Shown: in pieces, positions 11,441-21,374 of the stretch
Layout: the number at the start of each line of letters is the position of its first letter
Position numbering within the stretch: the stretch's first letter is position 1
Translations under genes and position numbers: made by a program
Source: Sycobia sp. Sy_11
Taxonomy: Eukaryota > Arthropoda > Insecta > Hymenoptera > Epichrysomallidae
Direction: 5' to 3'
Length of the DNA stretch: 64,000 nt
NCBI GenBank assembly: GCA_018907035.1
Contig: JACCIC010000135.1
Coordinates: forward strand, 916,001 to 980,000
The notes under the pieces: generated by a model
Told to the model about the DNA's origin: nothing
What the model saw: the letters and a program-made list of their open reading frames with translations, nothing else
Database searches by the model: none

Positions 11441-12273
11441 AGCATAGCCGCAAAAATGCGGTTATAATATATATAGCCTTATATAAACGCACATTTATGT
11501 GCATATACGACTGGATCTACCATATGTATTTTATTTTGTGTAGTTCTGTATATATGTCGTTTACCCGTGCATTATCATATATTTCCTTATATATATCTAC
11601 ATACATATACGCACATACAATACACATCAATGCTCCATTATATATTTATTTACGCATTTGTACGTATATTCTAATACTAATTTAATATGTATAATTCGTA
11701 AAATTAGTATTTTTATATTGTACCTTGTTTAGAAAAATCGAATTAAAACTAGTGAAACCAAAAATGTTCGGAATAACATAGAGTATCAAACAAGTCATTC
11801 ACATATAATGTAGCTATAGTTTTATTTGACTTATATAGGAAAATGATTGATAATGATTGATGTACCTATTATACACAGTGTTTAATATTATCTTGTAATT
11901 ATTCCCGTATCATACAGTTATTAGTTAACTATAATATGAAAGATGGATGGCGACGGAATACCCCTAGCGTAAAAACGGTGGCTGAGGTACGAAAAGAACC
12001 GTTCTGCCTTGGTTGTTTACAAATATATGGTTGCCATGGAAAAATACATACTTACTCAAGTGAAGTGAAAGATATTTGAAATATATCTGTGAGAGTATCG
12101 TGTTATATTCTTACTACGGTTTCTCAATATCCCGACGTCGTTCTACGTATTTATCTCAGAGAAGCTACTCGGTCTGTTTTCGGTTGTCTCAGATGCTGGC
12201 ATAAGATTGAGTAGGTGTGCAGTGTCAATATCCAATTTTTGGTTGTTTGTTCTTTTATTATTTTTCTTTGATA
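11441..12273. other. No gene seen
   Basis: AT-rich up to about 11,930, then a more complex stretch without a supported frame leading into the envelope-like remnant. Confidence 0.45.
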
Positions 12274-12555
12274 TTAATAGTGTGCAAGGCCAATCCACTC
12301 TGCGCCATGTAGATGAAGTGACAATCCATAAACTTGATGAAGTGCATAACCATTTATGAAAATGCTAATTAACATTTTTATTGCTTGGATTATGAACAAA
12401 ATTCTGATGATGCCTGCACTGGTGATTCCGAAAGAGGCGAGTTTTTGCCACACCCTTTCCCATGTCGATTCCGCTAACTTCTCTACTGCATTTTTATTTA
12501 GTAGCTTTTCCAAGCTTCCTTCTTCTTCTTCTATAGCATGTCCGTTGAAGTTCAT
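12274..12555 (-). pseudogene. Envelope-glycoprotein-like C-terminal remnant
   Basis: A 93-codon frame ending at 12,274. It has an acidic stretch (EEEEG) after residue 8, an amphipathic segment with LLNKNAVEKLAEST, then FGITSAGIIRILFIIQAIKM, a hydrophobic span typical of a single-pass anchor, and a short tail with INGYALHQVYGLSLHLHGAEW-type residues. The pattern of a Phe/Gly/Ser-Ala-Gly entry into an Ile/Leu-rich helix, followed by HGYALH and a Leu/His-rich tail, resembles the C-terminus of glycoproteins seen in insect chuvirus-like integrations and in BEL/Pao elements that carry such a gene. This is from memory. Upstream on the minus strand the frame is lost and AT-rich sequence follows, so only the end of the gene survives. 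It might instead be an unrelated membrane protein exon. Confidence 0.4.
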
Positions 12556-12599
12556 TAAAGATCTTTACAAGTGGGAATGTGAACGTGTATGAAACGTGA

Positions 12600-14040
12600 T
12601 TAAAAATATCGGTGTTGCTAAAAAAATTAAAGTTAAATAATACCCTCTTGCCACATTAATTAAATTATTTTAATGGGTTCGACGTATATGGTAAAGGAAA
12701 GGGGCAGTCTAGATTAAGCAAATACTATAAATAAATGGTAAAAAGCGACATATTTATGGAAATTGAATCCAGAACCATTAATAAATTAATAACAATTTAT
12801 TAATAAATAAAGGAGAAGGAAATTATACTGAGCAAGGATTCCACGTTTTTTTTACTTACTTACACGCAACTTGTCAACTAAGGGGAGATTCAAGAAAAAT
12901 AAAATAGAGAACATAAACGAGCAGGGCAAACAATATAAATAACAGGTCATAAATAAATAAAAATAAATAAATGTAATATCCATCATATAACTTAAACAAG
13001 AGAAGATAACAAAAATTGACGGATGCTATTTCTTTTAAATGGAAGAAAGCATATAATAAACCGATTAAGCATAAGAAATAAATTCTTACAATAATAAAAC
13101 GCATTTTGCCAACTGCTTCTAATATTATAAGATGATAAACATTTTTTTTGTCATTGTAATATATATTCCATTTTCCTTGTGACATTTATCACAACTTAAT
13201 ACAAATATGTACTGAATTTAATGATTAATACATACTAAGTTTAGCAAAACTCAAGAAGATATTATTTCCTAAATTACATAACCATTCAATTTATACTCAG
13301 TGCATTACACCTAACATCAAACCATACCATCATATATGGAATAGTTGCCTGAGGAGACAAGTACTTATAACAAGAGGAATATAACAACTTAAAAGACATA
13401 GATACAAACAAGATTTGCATTAATAACAACAACAATAATTAAATAAGTTCATCATAAACTATTAAATAATAAATATTAAACAACTTAAGAGTAATTGAAT
13501 ATTAACAAAATTTTTAATGTCAAATAAATTACCAATTAAATAACTTCAACGACATCAAGAATAATAAACATAAATCAGAAACAATATTAATCATATAAAT
13601 AAATAAATAATATTGAACACATAAGTGACTAACAAGTCACCACATAATTACTGGATTTTATAATTAGATCTCATATCCAATTTATATTATAATAGATCAC
13701 TACGTAATAGATTATTATATATATTTGTTTTATTATATAATCTGTAACACCTAAGTGTAACGTTAATATTTATTAACTATACACACTACCTGAAAAAAGA
13801 TATATGAATCAGAGACATATTTGAAGATTATTTTCAACTATTGGACAGATAATTAGTGAATATTGCACTTATTGATGACAAATTATACATAGCCAGCCTA
13901 TATGAAAATAGCATATAATAACATAAAACTTAACAAGGTGAATTTCCAAGTGTAAAACATCTGAAGATACGTCAAACAGAATAAATATGTAAAATATCAT
14001 ATGGAATATATGTTGTATAATATACATATTATCTTATGGT
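12600..14040. other. AT-rich stretch, no gene seen
   Basis: No supported coding sequence. A 103-codon minus frame at 12,874-13,185 is Tyr/Leu/Phe-rich and resembles translated AT-rich noise. Confidence 0.5.
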
Positions 14041-14054
14041 ATGGGATACATAAA

Positions 14055-14062
<8 letters not shown>

Positions 14063-14119
<57 letters not shown>
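14063..14119. repeat. (GT)n microsatellite
   Basis: About 55 bp of pure GT. The poly-Cys/Val frame over it is an artefact. Confidence 0.95.
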
Positions 14120-14121
<2 letters not shown>

Positions 14122-14263
14122 GATATTTATTCAAATTCCACTTGTCCTATTTAATTAAATTTATCAAACTCTTGCACACACAAAAAAGTTAAGTTAAATT
14201 TAAAAATTAAATTAAAATTAATTAACTATAAAAAAAAATTAAATTAACTCGCGCTGCAGACGA

Positions 14264-14307
14264 TTACGGTCGTGGTTAGCCGAGCGGAAGACAGCGCAGA
14301 CTACAAG

Positions 14308-14310
<3 letters not shown>
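14264..14310 (+). other. tRNA-like 5' half (possible SINE head)
   Basis: GGTCGTGGTTAGCCGAGCGG matches a tRNA Leu/Ser-type 5' end with a good RNA polymerase III A box (TGGTTAGCCGAGCGG). The sequence runs into a TA microsatellite about 30 bases later, so no B box or acceptor stem closes it. It is not a functional tRNA. It may be the start of a tRNA-derived SINE cut by the microsatellite. Confidence 0.35.

Positions 14311-14311
<1 letters not shown>

Positions 14312-14345
<34 letters not shown>
14312..14345. repeat. (TA)n microsatellite
   Basis: Pure TA run directly after the tRNA-like segment. Confidence 0.95.
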
Positions 14346-14349
<4 letters not shown>

Positions 14350-14571
14350 CAAAGTTAAGATAATTTTGAATTGGCCGTTAACAATTAATAACTTCTTTTC
14401 AATTTTTATTTACATATTTATTTCATTCACTATTATTTACAATTATTAATTAAATGGCATTTTAATGAGCTATTAAAATTTTGTGGACGATTTAGATTAT
14501 AGGAAATAAAAGGATAATCTGTATGTATTAGAATTGAAAATTGTACTTATTTCGACTATTCTGAATTAAAT

Positions 14572-14895
14572 TAATAAATATTTTTATTGGTCTTACACTG
14601 TTTACCATATAATAATTAGCTAAAATAATGACAGTCAGACTGTCCTTGTTTATGTTCACCCCGGTAGAATCTGAAATAAAACTTATTACTACAATAAATA
14701 ATATTAAAAATTAAAAATAAAAATAAAATAAAATTAATAATAAAATAAAAATAAAATAATATATAAAATAAACATAATAAAAGTAATATTCTATATTAGT
14801 AAAGGATAACCGAACTACCCCCACCACCTTACATTTAGAATTACCTTAGTGTCCGACGTTTCGAAGGAATTTTATCATAGACCACCACCGCGGAG
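14572..14895 (-). repeat. Interspersed repeat, single-arm copy (GTCTTAC family)
   Basis: Shares TTTTATTGGTCTTACA, ATAATGACAGTCAGACTGTC and CTTGTTTAT.TTCACCCC with 42,335-42,650. It resembles one half of the inverted-repeat elements at 18,966 and 24,176. It contains an AAATA-rich simple tract and ends near GTCCGACGTTTCG. On the minus strand that end reads CGAAACGTCGGAC, a conserved box of this family. Confidence 0.6.
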
Positions 14896-15616
14896 CAGGT
14901 ACGCGCTGAGACAAACATATATAAATGCATAAATACATACTGGCATACATATATACATACATATAAATACATAACTACAGATATGCATAAATGAATACAT
15001 GCATGCACACATGCATAGATATATACATACATACAAAATCTCGGATTAGCTGTTCGACATTTGCAAAGCGATTGGGTTTAGATTTTTGGGATTAGGAGCC
15101 GCCTGATCAGATGAATCACGTCGTTCATATGTATAAAAAATTAAGCATTCGCATATAGTCTGTAAAATCAAATATAATGTAACGTTTCCTTTATATTGCT
15201 GTGCCATCTCCATGTAATCAGGTATAATGTTGGATGCTGGTTTTTACAGATTCAGTAGCTATTAACGCAATGATAATAGATTAATTAAAAATAATGGAAT
15301 GAATTAAAATTCCATTTCATTAACAATTGACAATAATGGTTTATTGAATATATATTTCATTAAGAGTGCTCCATACCTCTGACGGAAGTTAAAATCGATT
15401 GAAGCGCCTGATTTTTAATATAATCTGGAAGTTTACGGAACTGGAAGTGTACGAAAAATCCTGTTCTGTTTTATCGATTGTTCTAGTATTAATCAGGGCC
15501 GTAGTAGCCCAAGTTAAATATGTAAATTATAAATGATCCATACAAAATTTATATTTTATAACAATCTTATGAAATAAGTAGCGGAGTAGTTGATCATTTG
15601 TCACAACAAGTTTATT

Positions 15617-15631
<15 letters not shown>

Positions 15632-15693
<62 letters not shown>
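15632..15693. repeat. (TA)n microsatellite followed by (GA)n
   Basis: TA run with one CA interruption, then a GA run at about 15,715-15,736. The equivalent in copy 2 (20,893-20,960 and 20,986-21,039) is longer, so these arrays changed length after duplication. Confidence 0.9.
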
Positions 15694-15696
<3 letters not shown>

Positions 15697-15828
15697 CACA
15701 CACACAAACGCACAGAGAGAGAGAGAGAGAGAGAGATATGCATATATCTGTGTATTAATTTTGATATGGATATGTATTGATATTATTATATATTCATTTT
15801 AATTTATATTGGACTGTAACACTGATGG

Positions 15829-15870
<42 letters not shown>

Positions 15871-15872
<2 letters not shown>

Positions 15873-15989
15873 TATTTAAGTGTGGAAGATAAGGATACTC
15901 GGAGACGAGCAGTAATAAAGAAATATCAGCTCGACATCCAGCGTTTGATTGAAATACTCATATATGTATGCGTATCTACACACGCATGA
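15871..15989 (+). other. Conserved short frame in copy 1, exon-like
   Basis: Between a TA tract ending in AG and a stop at 15,989 lies a frame whose centre reads YLSVEDKDTRRRAVIKK followed by a YQLDIQRLIE-type helix. The composition is charged and protein-like, unlike the surrounding AT-rich noise. The same frame is open in copy 2 (21,171-21,374). It could be an exon of a transposase or of a captured gene. I do not recognise it. The tract ending in AG in front and GTATGC behind could serve as splice sites, but that is speculation. Confidence 0.3.
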
Positions 15990-18965
15990 CATATATAATC
16001 TCCATACTCCTAATTTCTAACCAAATTACTTACTCAAAAATGTCAAGGGCCGTGGTGGTCGCAAACGATTAATATATATCTATAGTAACTTCATATTGAG
16101 TTTATATCAAAACTTGTTTACCAATGATTTACACAATTTTATACGTAACTTTGGTTTATGGAATGTTACAAAAAAAAATGATAAAAAATTAAATGATATT
16201 AATTATTTCATTAATAAATAGAATGGGATCTCTTAATTATGAATATTGAAATAAGTATAAAGATAACAGCGAATAATATTTTCAAATTAATTTTTTTTTC
16301 TCGAAAATTTAGATATACAAAATTGTCTGTTTAAGGTAAACAATTGTAAAATAAATTATTATACTTAATTTTTAGGATGACTAAATGCAATACACAATAG
16401 ACTTTATTATGTTATAATTCTTTCAAGCTGTTAGTTTATGTATTCTATTAAATTATTTTTTATTAAACAAATAACATAATAAATTCTTATTCTATAAATA
16501 TTCATTTCTTGCAGTATAGTAATTAAAACTTGCATTTGAAATAAAATTATTATTTACTAGACAGAAATAAAAGGACCTAGTTTATACCTTTTTCTTAATT
16601 TTACTATAACAATGTTGAAATTTTTCATTCTAAGATTTGTCTATTTTATAACCATAATAGTTTAATTATTTTTAGTTCGTAGTGACTAGATTTCAGCCTA
16701 CTCAAAATTATTAGATGTCTACGAGGTAATGTATAACGCTAATTTTCGATTCTGTTCTGAAAATTTTGAAAGTATTTTTTCAGCTTTTGTTGGTCATTCT
16801 TTGATTTGTTTCTAATTTTTTAGTATTCCTGTAAAATTCTACTTTTAATCTATTCTTGCGCAATAAATCAGCCATTATAACTTCTTTTTTCTACACTTAA
16901 ATTTGGAATTATTTTTTAGTACCAGGAATGTAATCTAAGGAATTTTTCTTCGTCATTTTATAAAAAACCAAGTTGACATTCTTTACACGTATAATTTTTA
17001 GATATAAAGAAATTCAATATTTTTAATCTATTGGCTTTATGTATAAAATATTAGTTTTGTTATTGCAATGCTATAATATGAAAGTAGTAAAAAAAAATAT
17101 TAAATTTTTATAGTTTTGCGTATTATCTAAATAAATTTGAATTTGTCAGGATTGCCGTGCACTTTTTTCTTTACAATTACATTTTTATTGTATTATTTTT
17201 TTTTACAATTTTATCTTATAAATCTGTATTTTTAATCTAAAATTGGTATGGTAATCTATAATTTGACAGAACCGTACTTGATTCTATCGGGTAAAGAATA
17301 TAAAAATACTAATTATATGGAACATAATGGCACTCTAGACTATTCTTAATATAAAATTACGTAATTTAAAAAATAATTAAATCATTATTTGATATTTATC
17401 TAAAATAGATTATTTTATTTATTGTATTAAATTATTTTTAAATTACTTATTCTAAAGAGGCGTATTTTAGAAAATAATAAATTAATAAAAATTATATAAT
17501 ATTTGAAAACAAATTTCAATTGTTTTTATCGATTTATATTAAAAAATTTAAAAAACAAATTCGAATAAAGATTGTGTCATTTGTCTGTTGCAGTGTTCCA
17601 AATATAGATATATATATAGGTCTTATATAAAATCCCTTCTGAATTTTGCAACATAATATGATATAATGTTACCTGAAATTGAAGCGATCCTTTTAGCGGG
17701 GATACCTCCAGATTACCTAAACTTAGTCGGATGTTTTTGCTCATTGGAGTATAATTTGTTTATATTTTATATTTTAATATTTTTCATATTTATTATTTTC
17801 TGGGCATAGTTTTATGTTTTAACTTTTAGTTAAATTTTTCTCTGTTATTTCTTTTTTTACCGTTTAATTAAATTTGTTAACCATTTTTTTAAAAAGAGGT
17901 TTTTAACATTTTTTTATTTATTTATGCTTAATTATTGTTTTTTTTTTTTAATTATAGGTTAAATAAGATCTTTGTATTAATATTTTAAGAGTCGTAGTTG
18001 ATTTTTTATTATCATTTTTTCTTACTTAGTTTTTACAATAAATTTTGAAATTATAATTTCAACCTGCAACAGTAAAAATGACCAAAAATTTAATTACAAT
18101 ACGAAAATGATACAATAACTATAAATAATAAAAATACTACGTTTAAACACCAATTTGTATATTTCATTTATATAAAATTAAATATGATATAGAACATTTT
18201 ATAAAAAGATACATTCGCAAGTTTAGGTTCTACGTGGCTTGGTGATAAAATCACAGCGTAGCCCCCATCTTTGTTACGAAAATAGGAATTTTTTCGAGAA
18301 ACATAAATTTTAGATTCAGAAATTTGGTCTAATAAATAATAAAAATTTATTCAATTTTTAACTACTTAAAAAATAAAACTAATGACTAAGTATACATTTA
18401 TAATAAATTTTTTAAGAAAAGCAAAATACCTAGGCGAGTTTGATATGTTTTTAGAATATTAAGAACTTTCAAAAATAAATAACTATTATTGTAAAATTTA
18501 ACTTGGTTCGAAAAAAATTTCTCTTTATTGTTTTTTTTTCCTCTATCCATATGTTATTACAATATCTTTCTATCGCATGTAGTGCCATTCTTTTTCGTAT
18601 TAACATATTTGCGGCGTCGTTATATTTTATTTTTTACGCTGTATTAGAACTGCTTCTTTGGCTGCTTTGCTGGCAATACGATTTTCAGTGCTGTTTGAAT
18701 GAGCAGATGTCCTTAAGACATCTATTTTGATTTCTTTTCTTGATTTATTGAATTTTATGAGTTTATAATTCATTTCATTAACTTCTTAATTATTGGCGCT
18801 GAGATTGTGCAGTGAATTTAGTACACATTTTGAATATGCACATATGTAAGATGAAGCTGTGTCGAGTGGATTGAGCATATCTGATACCAAGAAGTATTTA
18901 GCATATATCTGAAGCAAATGCTTCAGTTGAAAAGGTAGAGAATTCGATTGTAAATTGATAAAAAT

Positions 18966-19436
18966 TTTTATCGGTCTTACAGTTTTTCTACAATAATATA
19001 ATATACTAATATAATGAGTATCGGGCCGTCCTTATTTATAATCACCACCGTACAATCTGAAATAGAAGTTACAACTAAATAGTAAAATAAAAATTAAATT
19101 AAATAAAAAATAATTAAAAAAGTTAGAATGAAGTAAATTATATTAGAGTTTAGTCCTTGAAGATGAGCCGGAACTGTTCAAAACATCGGAAATGAAAAGT
19201 AAATTTAAATTTAAGCTGGTGGGGGAAATCAGATTCTCCTTTATTAACATAGAATATAGATTACTTTATTTGTATTATTTTTAATTTTTAATTTTTAATT
19301 TAATTGATTTTTTATTTTATCTGTTATTAGTAATTTGTATTTTCAATTTTATGGGGGTTACTATAAACTAGGAGAGTCTGACTGTCATTCTATTAGTATA
19401 ATATTTTATTGTATAAAGGCTGTAAGACCGATAAAA
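18966..19436. repeat. Inverted-repeat element nested in copy 1
   Basis: The termini are TTTTATCGGTCTTACAG and CTGTAAGACCGATAAAA, a perfect 17-bp inverted pair. The similarity continues inward at lower identity for about 100 bp. The middle contains CCTTGAAGATGAGCCGG and AAAACATCGGAAATG. The corresponding element in copy 2 has AAAACGTCGGAAATG, so the CpG is decayed here. Related single-arm copies lie at 14,572 and 42,335. Confidence 0.7.
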
Positions 19437-19549
19437 GTATTTATGAATCCACATTAAAATATATATACCCTTAAGTATACATATCTCAGGGTTGAGATAT
19501 TTTTTAATTAACTTGTAATAATTTATAATTACTTTTTAATTTTTATCGA

Positions 19550-19556
<7 letters not shown>

Positions 19557-19613
<57 letters not shown>
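19557..19613. repeat. (TA)n microsatellite
   Basis: TA run, equivalent to 24,767-24,817 in copy 2. Confidence 0.95.
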
Positions 19614-19616
<3 letters not shown>

Positions 19617-20039
19617 TTAATAAGGTATTATTTTCAATTAAATGAAAATTTAATTAATCATTATTTTTAATTAATACAATAGCTTGTGTTGATGAATTAC
19701 TTTGTCTAAGTAAAAATGTAAATGTAATAAGTAAAAAATAAAAATGTTTGAAATTTTGGGAATTAAAGTGCTTTAGTTGTCATAAAAAAAGATTATAAAA
19801 ATTTTTTAGGATGTATATAAATATTAAATCTGAGTAGGGAATAATAACATTTTTGCCTACATAAATATTATATATACTTTAGGTTAGAAAAAGAACAATT
19901 ACTTTACTATTATATTTTTATAGATATTTATTGGCTCAAGCTCGTACATCTTGCACCTCCCTGTAATTTCAAATATCCGTATTACGTTACTATGTTTGCC
20001 ATGTATTTGCATGCATGCATATATGCATGTGTGTATTTA

Positions 20040-20044
<5 letters not shown>

Positions 20045-20091
<47 letters not shown>
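20045..20091. repeat. (TA)n microsatellite
   Basis: TA run preceded by a GCATGCATGCATATATGCATG motif, as in copies 2 and 3 (25,245-25,313 and 28,773-28,817). Confidence 0.95.
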
Positions 20092-20092
<1 letters not shown>

Positions 20093-20251
20093 TTTCGGCA
20101 CCAGGCTTCATAATTCTTTATTTGATTTGTACGGCATTGAATATTTTCTTCAGCGCCACCTATTCAAAAAATCAGAAATTAAAGTTCTCACTTTTTTATC
20201 TACAGAATTGACAACTTGCATTATAACCATAATAAAATCTGATATTTCGTT

Positions 20252-20539
20252 TTACTCCCTCAATTCTATGAATAGAAAGATGAAACAAAGTTCATTCGAT
20301 TCATTATTCAATTCTACATCCGGAGCTATCCAAGTTTGTTCTGTATTATACGTATAAAATTTATAATATTTGTTGTTATTTAATGTTACTGCAAAGCGGC
20401 GATGTCTATAGTGCAGACGACAGTTAGATAAACATTTTCTTATTTTTTTAAAGTAACTTTGAAACATATTATGAAAGCAGTAAGGAATACCCCCAATTGT
20501 AGAATTTTTCAAAGATTCGTATAAAATTTGTTTCAACAT
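20252..20539 (-). CDS. 95-codon frame near the right end of copy 1, unknown
   Basis: Starts about 105 bp inside the right terminus of the element, reading inward. The product begins MLKQILYESLKNSTIGGIPY, has a Cys- and His-containing basic middle (KKIRKC, HYRHRR) and then WIAPDVELNNES. After the stop the same frame stays open for another 34 codons, so one nonsense codon may shorten it. The third fragment carries the same frame at 29,062-29,265, ended earlier by a stop. No known domain is recognised. Position and orientation suit a gene of the element, but conservation proves little because the copies are young. Confidence 0.3.
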   Translation of the reverse strand: MLKQILYESLKNSTIGGIPYCFHNMFQSYFKKIRKCLSNCRLHYRHRRFAVTLNNNKYYKFYTYNTEQTWIAPDVELNNESNELCFIFLFIELRE

Positions 20540-20892
20540 TGTAAAATGTAAAATGAGGACGCAAAACGAAATCTACGATTTACACATTTTCATTTCCGTT
20601 TTAATAGTTCATCGTGGCGCTGGGATCGCGGTATGGAGCACTGTTAAGAGTGCTCCATACCTCTGGCGGAAGTTAAAATCGATTGAAGCGCCTGATTTTT
20701 AATATACTGTGGAAGTTTACGGAACTTGAAGTGTACAAAAAATGCTGTTCTGTTTTATCGATTGTTCTAGTTTTAATCAGGGCCGTACTAGCCCAAGTTA
20801 AATATGTAAATTATAAATGATCCATACAAAATTTATATTTTATAATATTCTTATGAAATAAGTAGCGGAGTAGTTGATGATTTGTCACAAGA

Positions 20893-20896
20893 TGTT

Positions 20897-20964
<68 letters not shown>

Positions 20965-20980
20965 TTACACATATACAAAC

Positions 20981-21039
<59 letters not shown>
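20893..21039. repeat. (TA)n and (GA)n compound microsatellite
   Basis: TA run of about 68 bp, a short spacer with CACAGAGAGAG, then about 54 bp of GA. Confidence 0.95.
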
Positions 21040-21041
<2 letters not shown>

Positions 21042-21170
21042 TGCATATATATATATGTATTAATTTTGATATGTATATGTATTGATATTATTATGTATTA
21101 ATTTTAATTTATATTGGACTGTAACACTGATGGAAATATTTATTAATTTATGCATGCATATATATATATA

Positions 21171-21374
21171 GTATATTTAAGTGTAGAAGATAAGGATACT
21201 AGGAGACGAGCAGTAATAAAGAAACATCAGCTCGACATCCAGCGTTTGATTGAAATACGCATATATGTATGCGTATCTACACACACATTAACATATATAA
21301 TCTCCATACTCCTAATTTCTAACCAAATTACTTACTCAAAAATGTCAAGGGCCGTGGTGGTCGCAAACGATTAA
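21171..21374 (+). other. Conserved short frame in copy 2, exon-like
   Basis: Counterpart of 15,871-15,989. The frame reads VYLSVEDKDTRRRAVIKKHQ and then LDIQRLIEIR. It stays open to 21,374, ending SKMSRAVVVAND, because the stop of copy 1 is not present. Differences between the copies include silent and conservative changes, but there are too few for a selection test by eye. Confidence 0.3.

Larger units (their letters stand above)
15364..20643. mobile_element. 5.28-kb TTAA-flanked TIR element, copy 1
   Basis: The unit is bounded by GAGTGCTCCATACC at its left end (15,364) and by GGTATGGAGCACTG at its right end (20,643). TTAA lies immediately outside both ends (15,360-15,363 and 20,644-20,647). 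Inverted termini, a 4-bp TTAA duplication and a second copy starting in the same way at 20,648 mark it as a DNA transposon. The TTAA target with GAG-type ends recalls Sola-type or, less well, piggyBac-type elements. That is from memory, since no transposase was recognised. The body is about 80% A+T with several TA tracts, a nested inverted-repeat element (18,966-19,436), a short conserved frame near the left end and a 95-codon minus-strand frame near the right end. It is probably non-autonomous or a decayed autonomous copy. Confidence 0.65.

Noticed and set aside
14264..14345. Functional tRNA gene
   Set aside because: No B box, anticodon stem or closing acceptor stem; the sequence turns into a TA run.
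15590..15989. Plus-strand frames rich in Ile/Tyr and Arg/Glu over TA and GA repeats (also 20,874-21,101; 25,151-25,478; 19,951-20,211)
   Set aside because: They are translations of microsatellites and have no independent coding signal. Only the VEDKDTRRR block downstream was kept as a weak candidate.
18503..18730. Plus-strand 75-codon hydrophobic frame (also 23,737-23,940), and an RNase-H-like reading of its complement
   Set aside because: The hydrophobic frame is AT-rich noise. The complement (TSAHSNSTENRIASKAAKEA) faintly resembles an RNase H motif but has lost key residues and lacks context.
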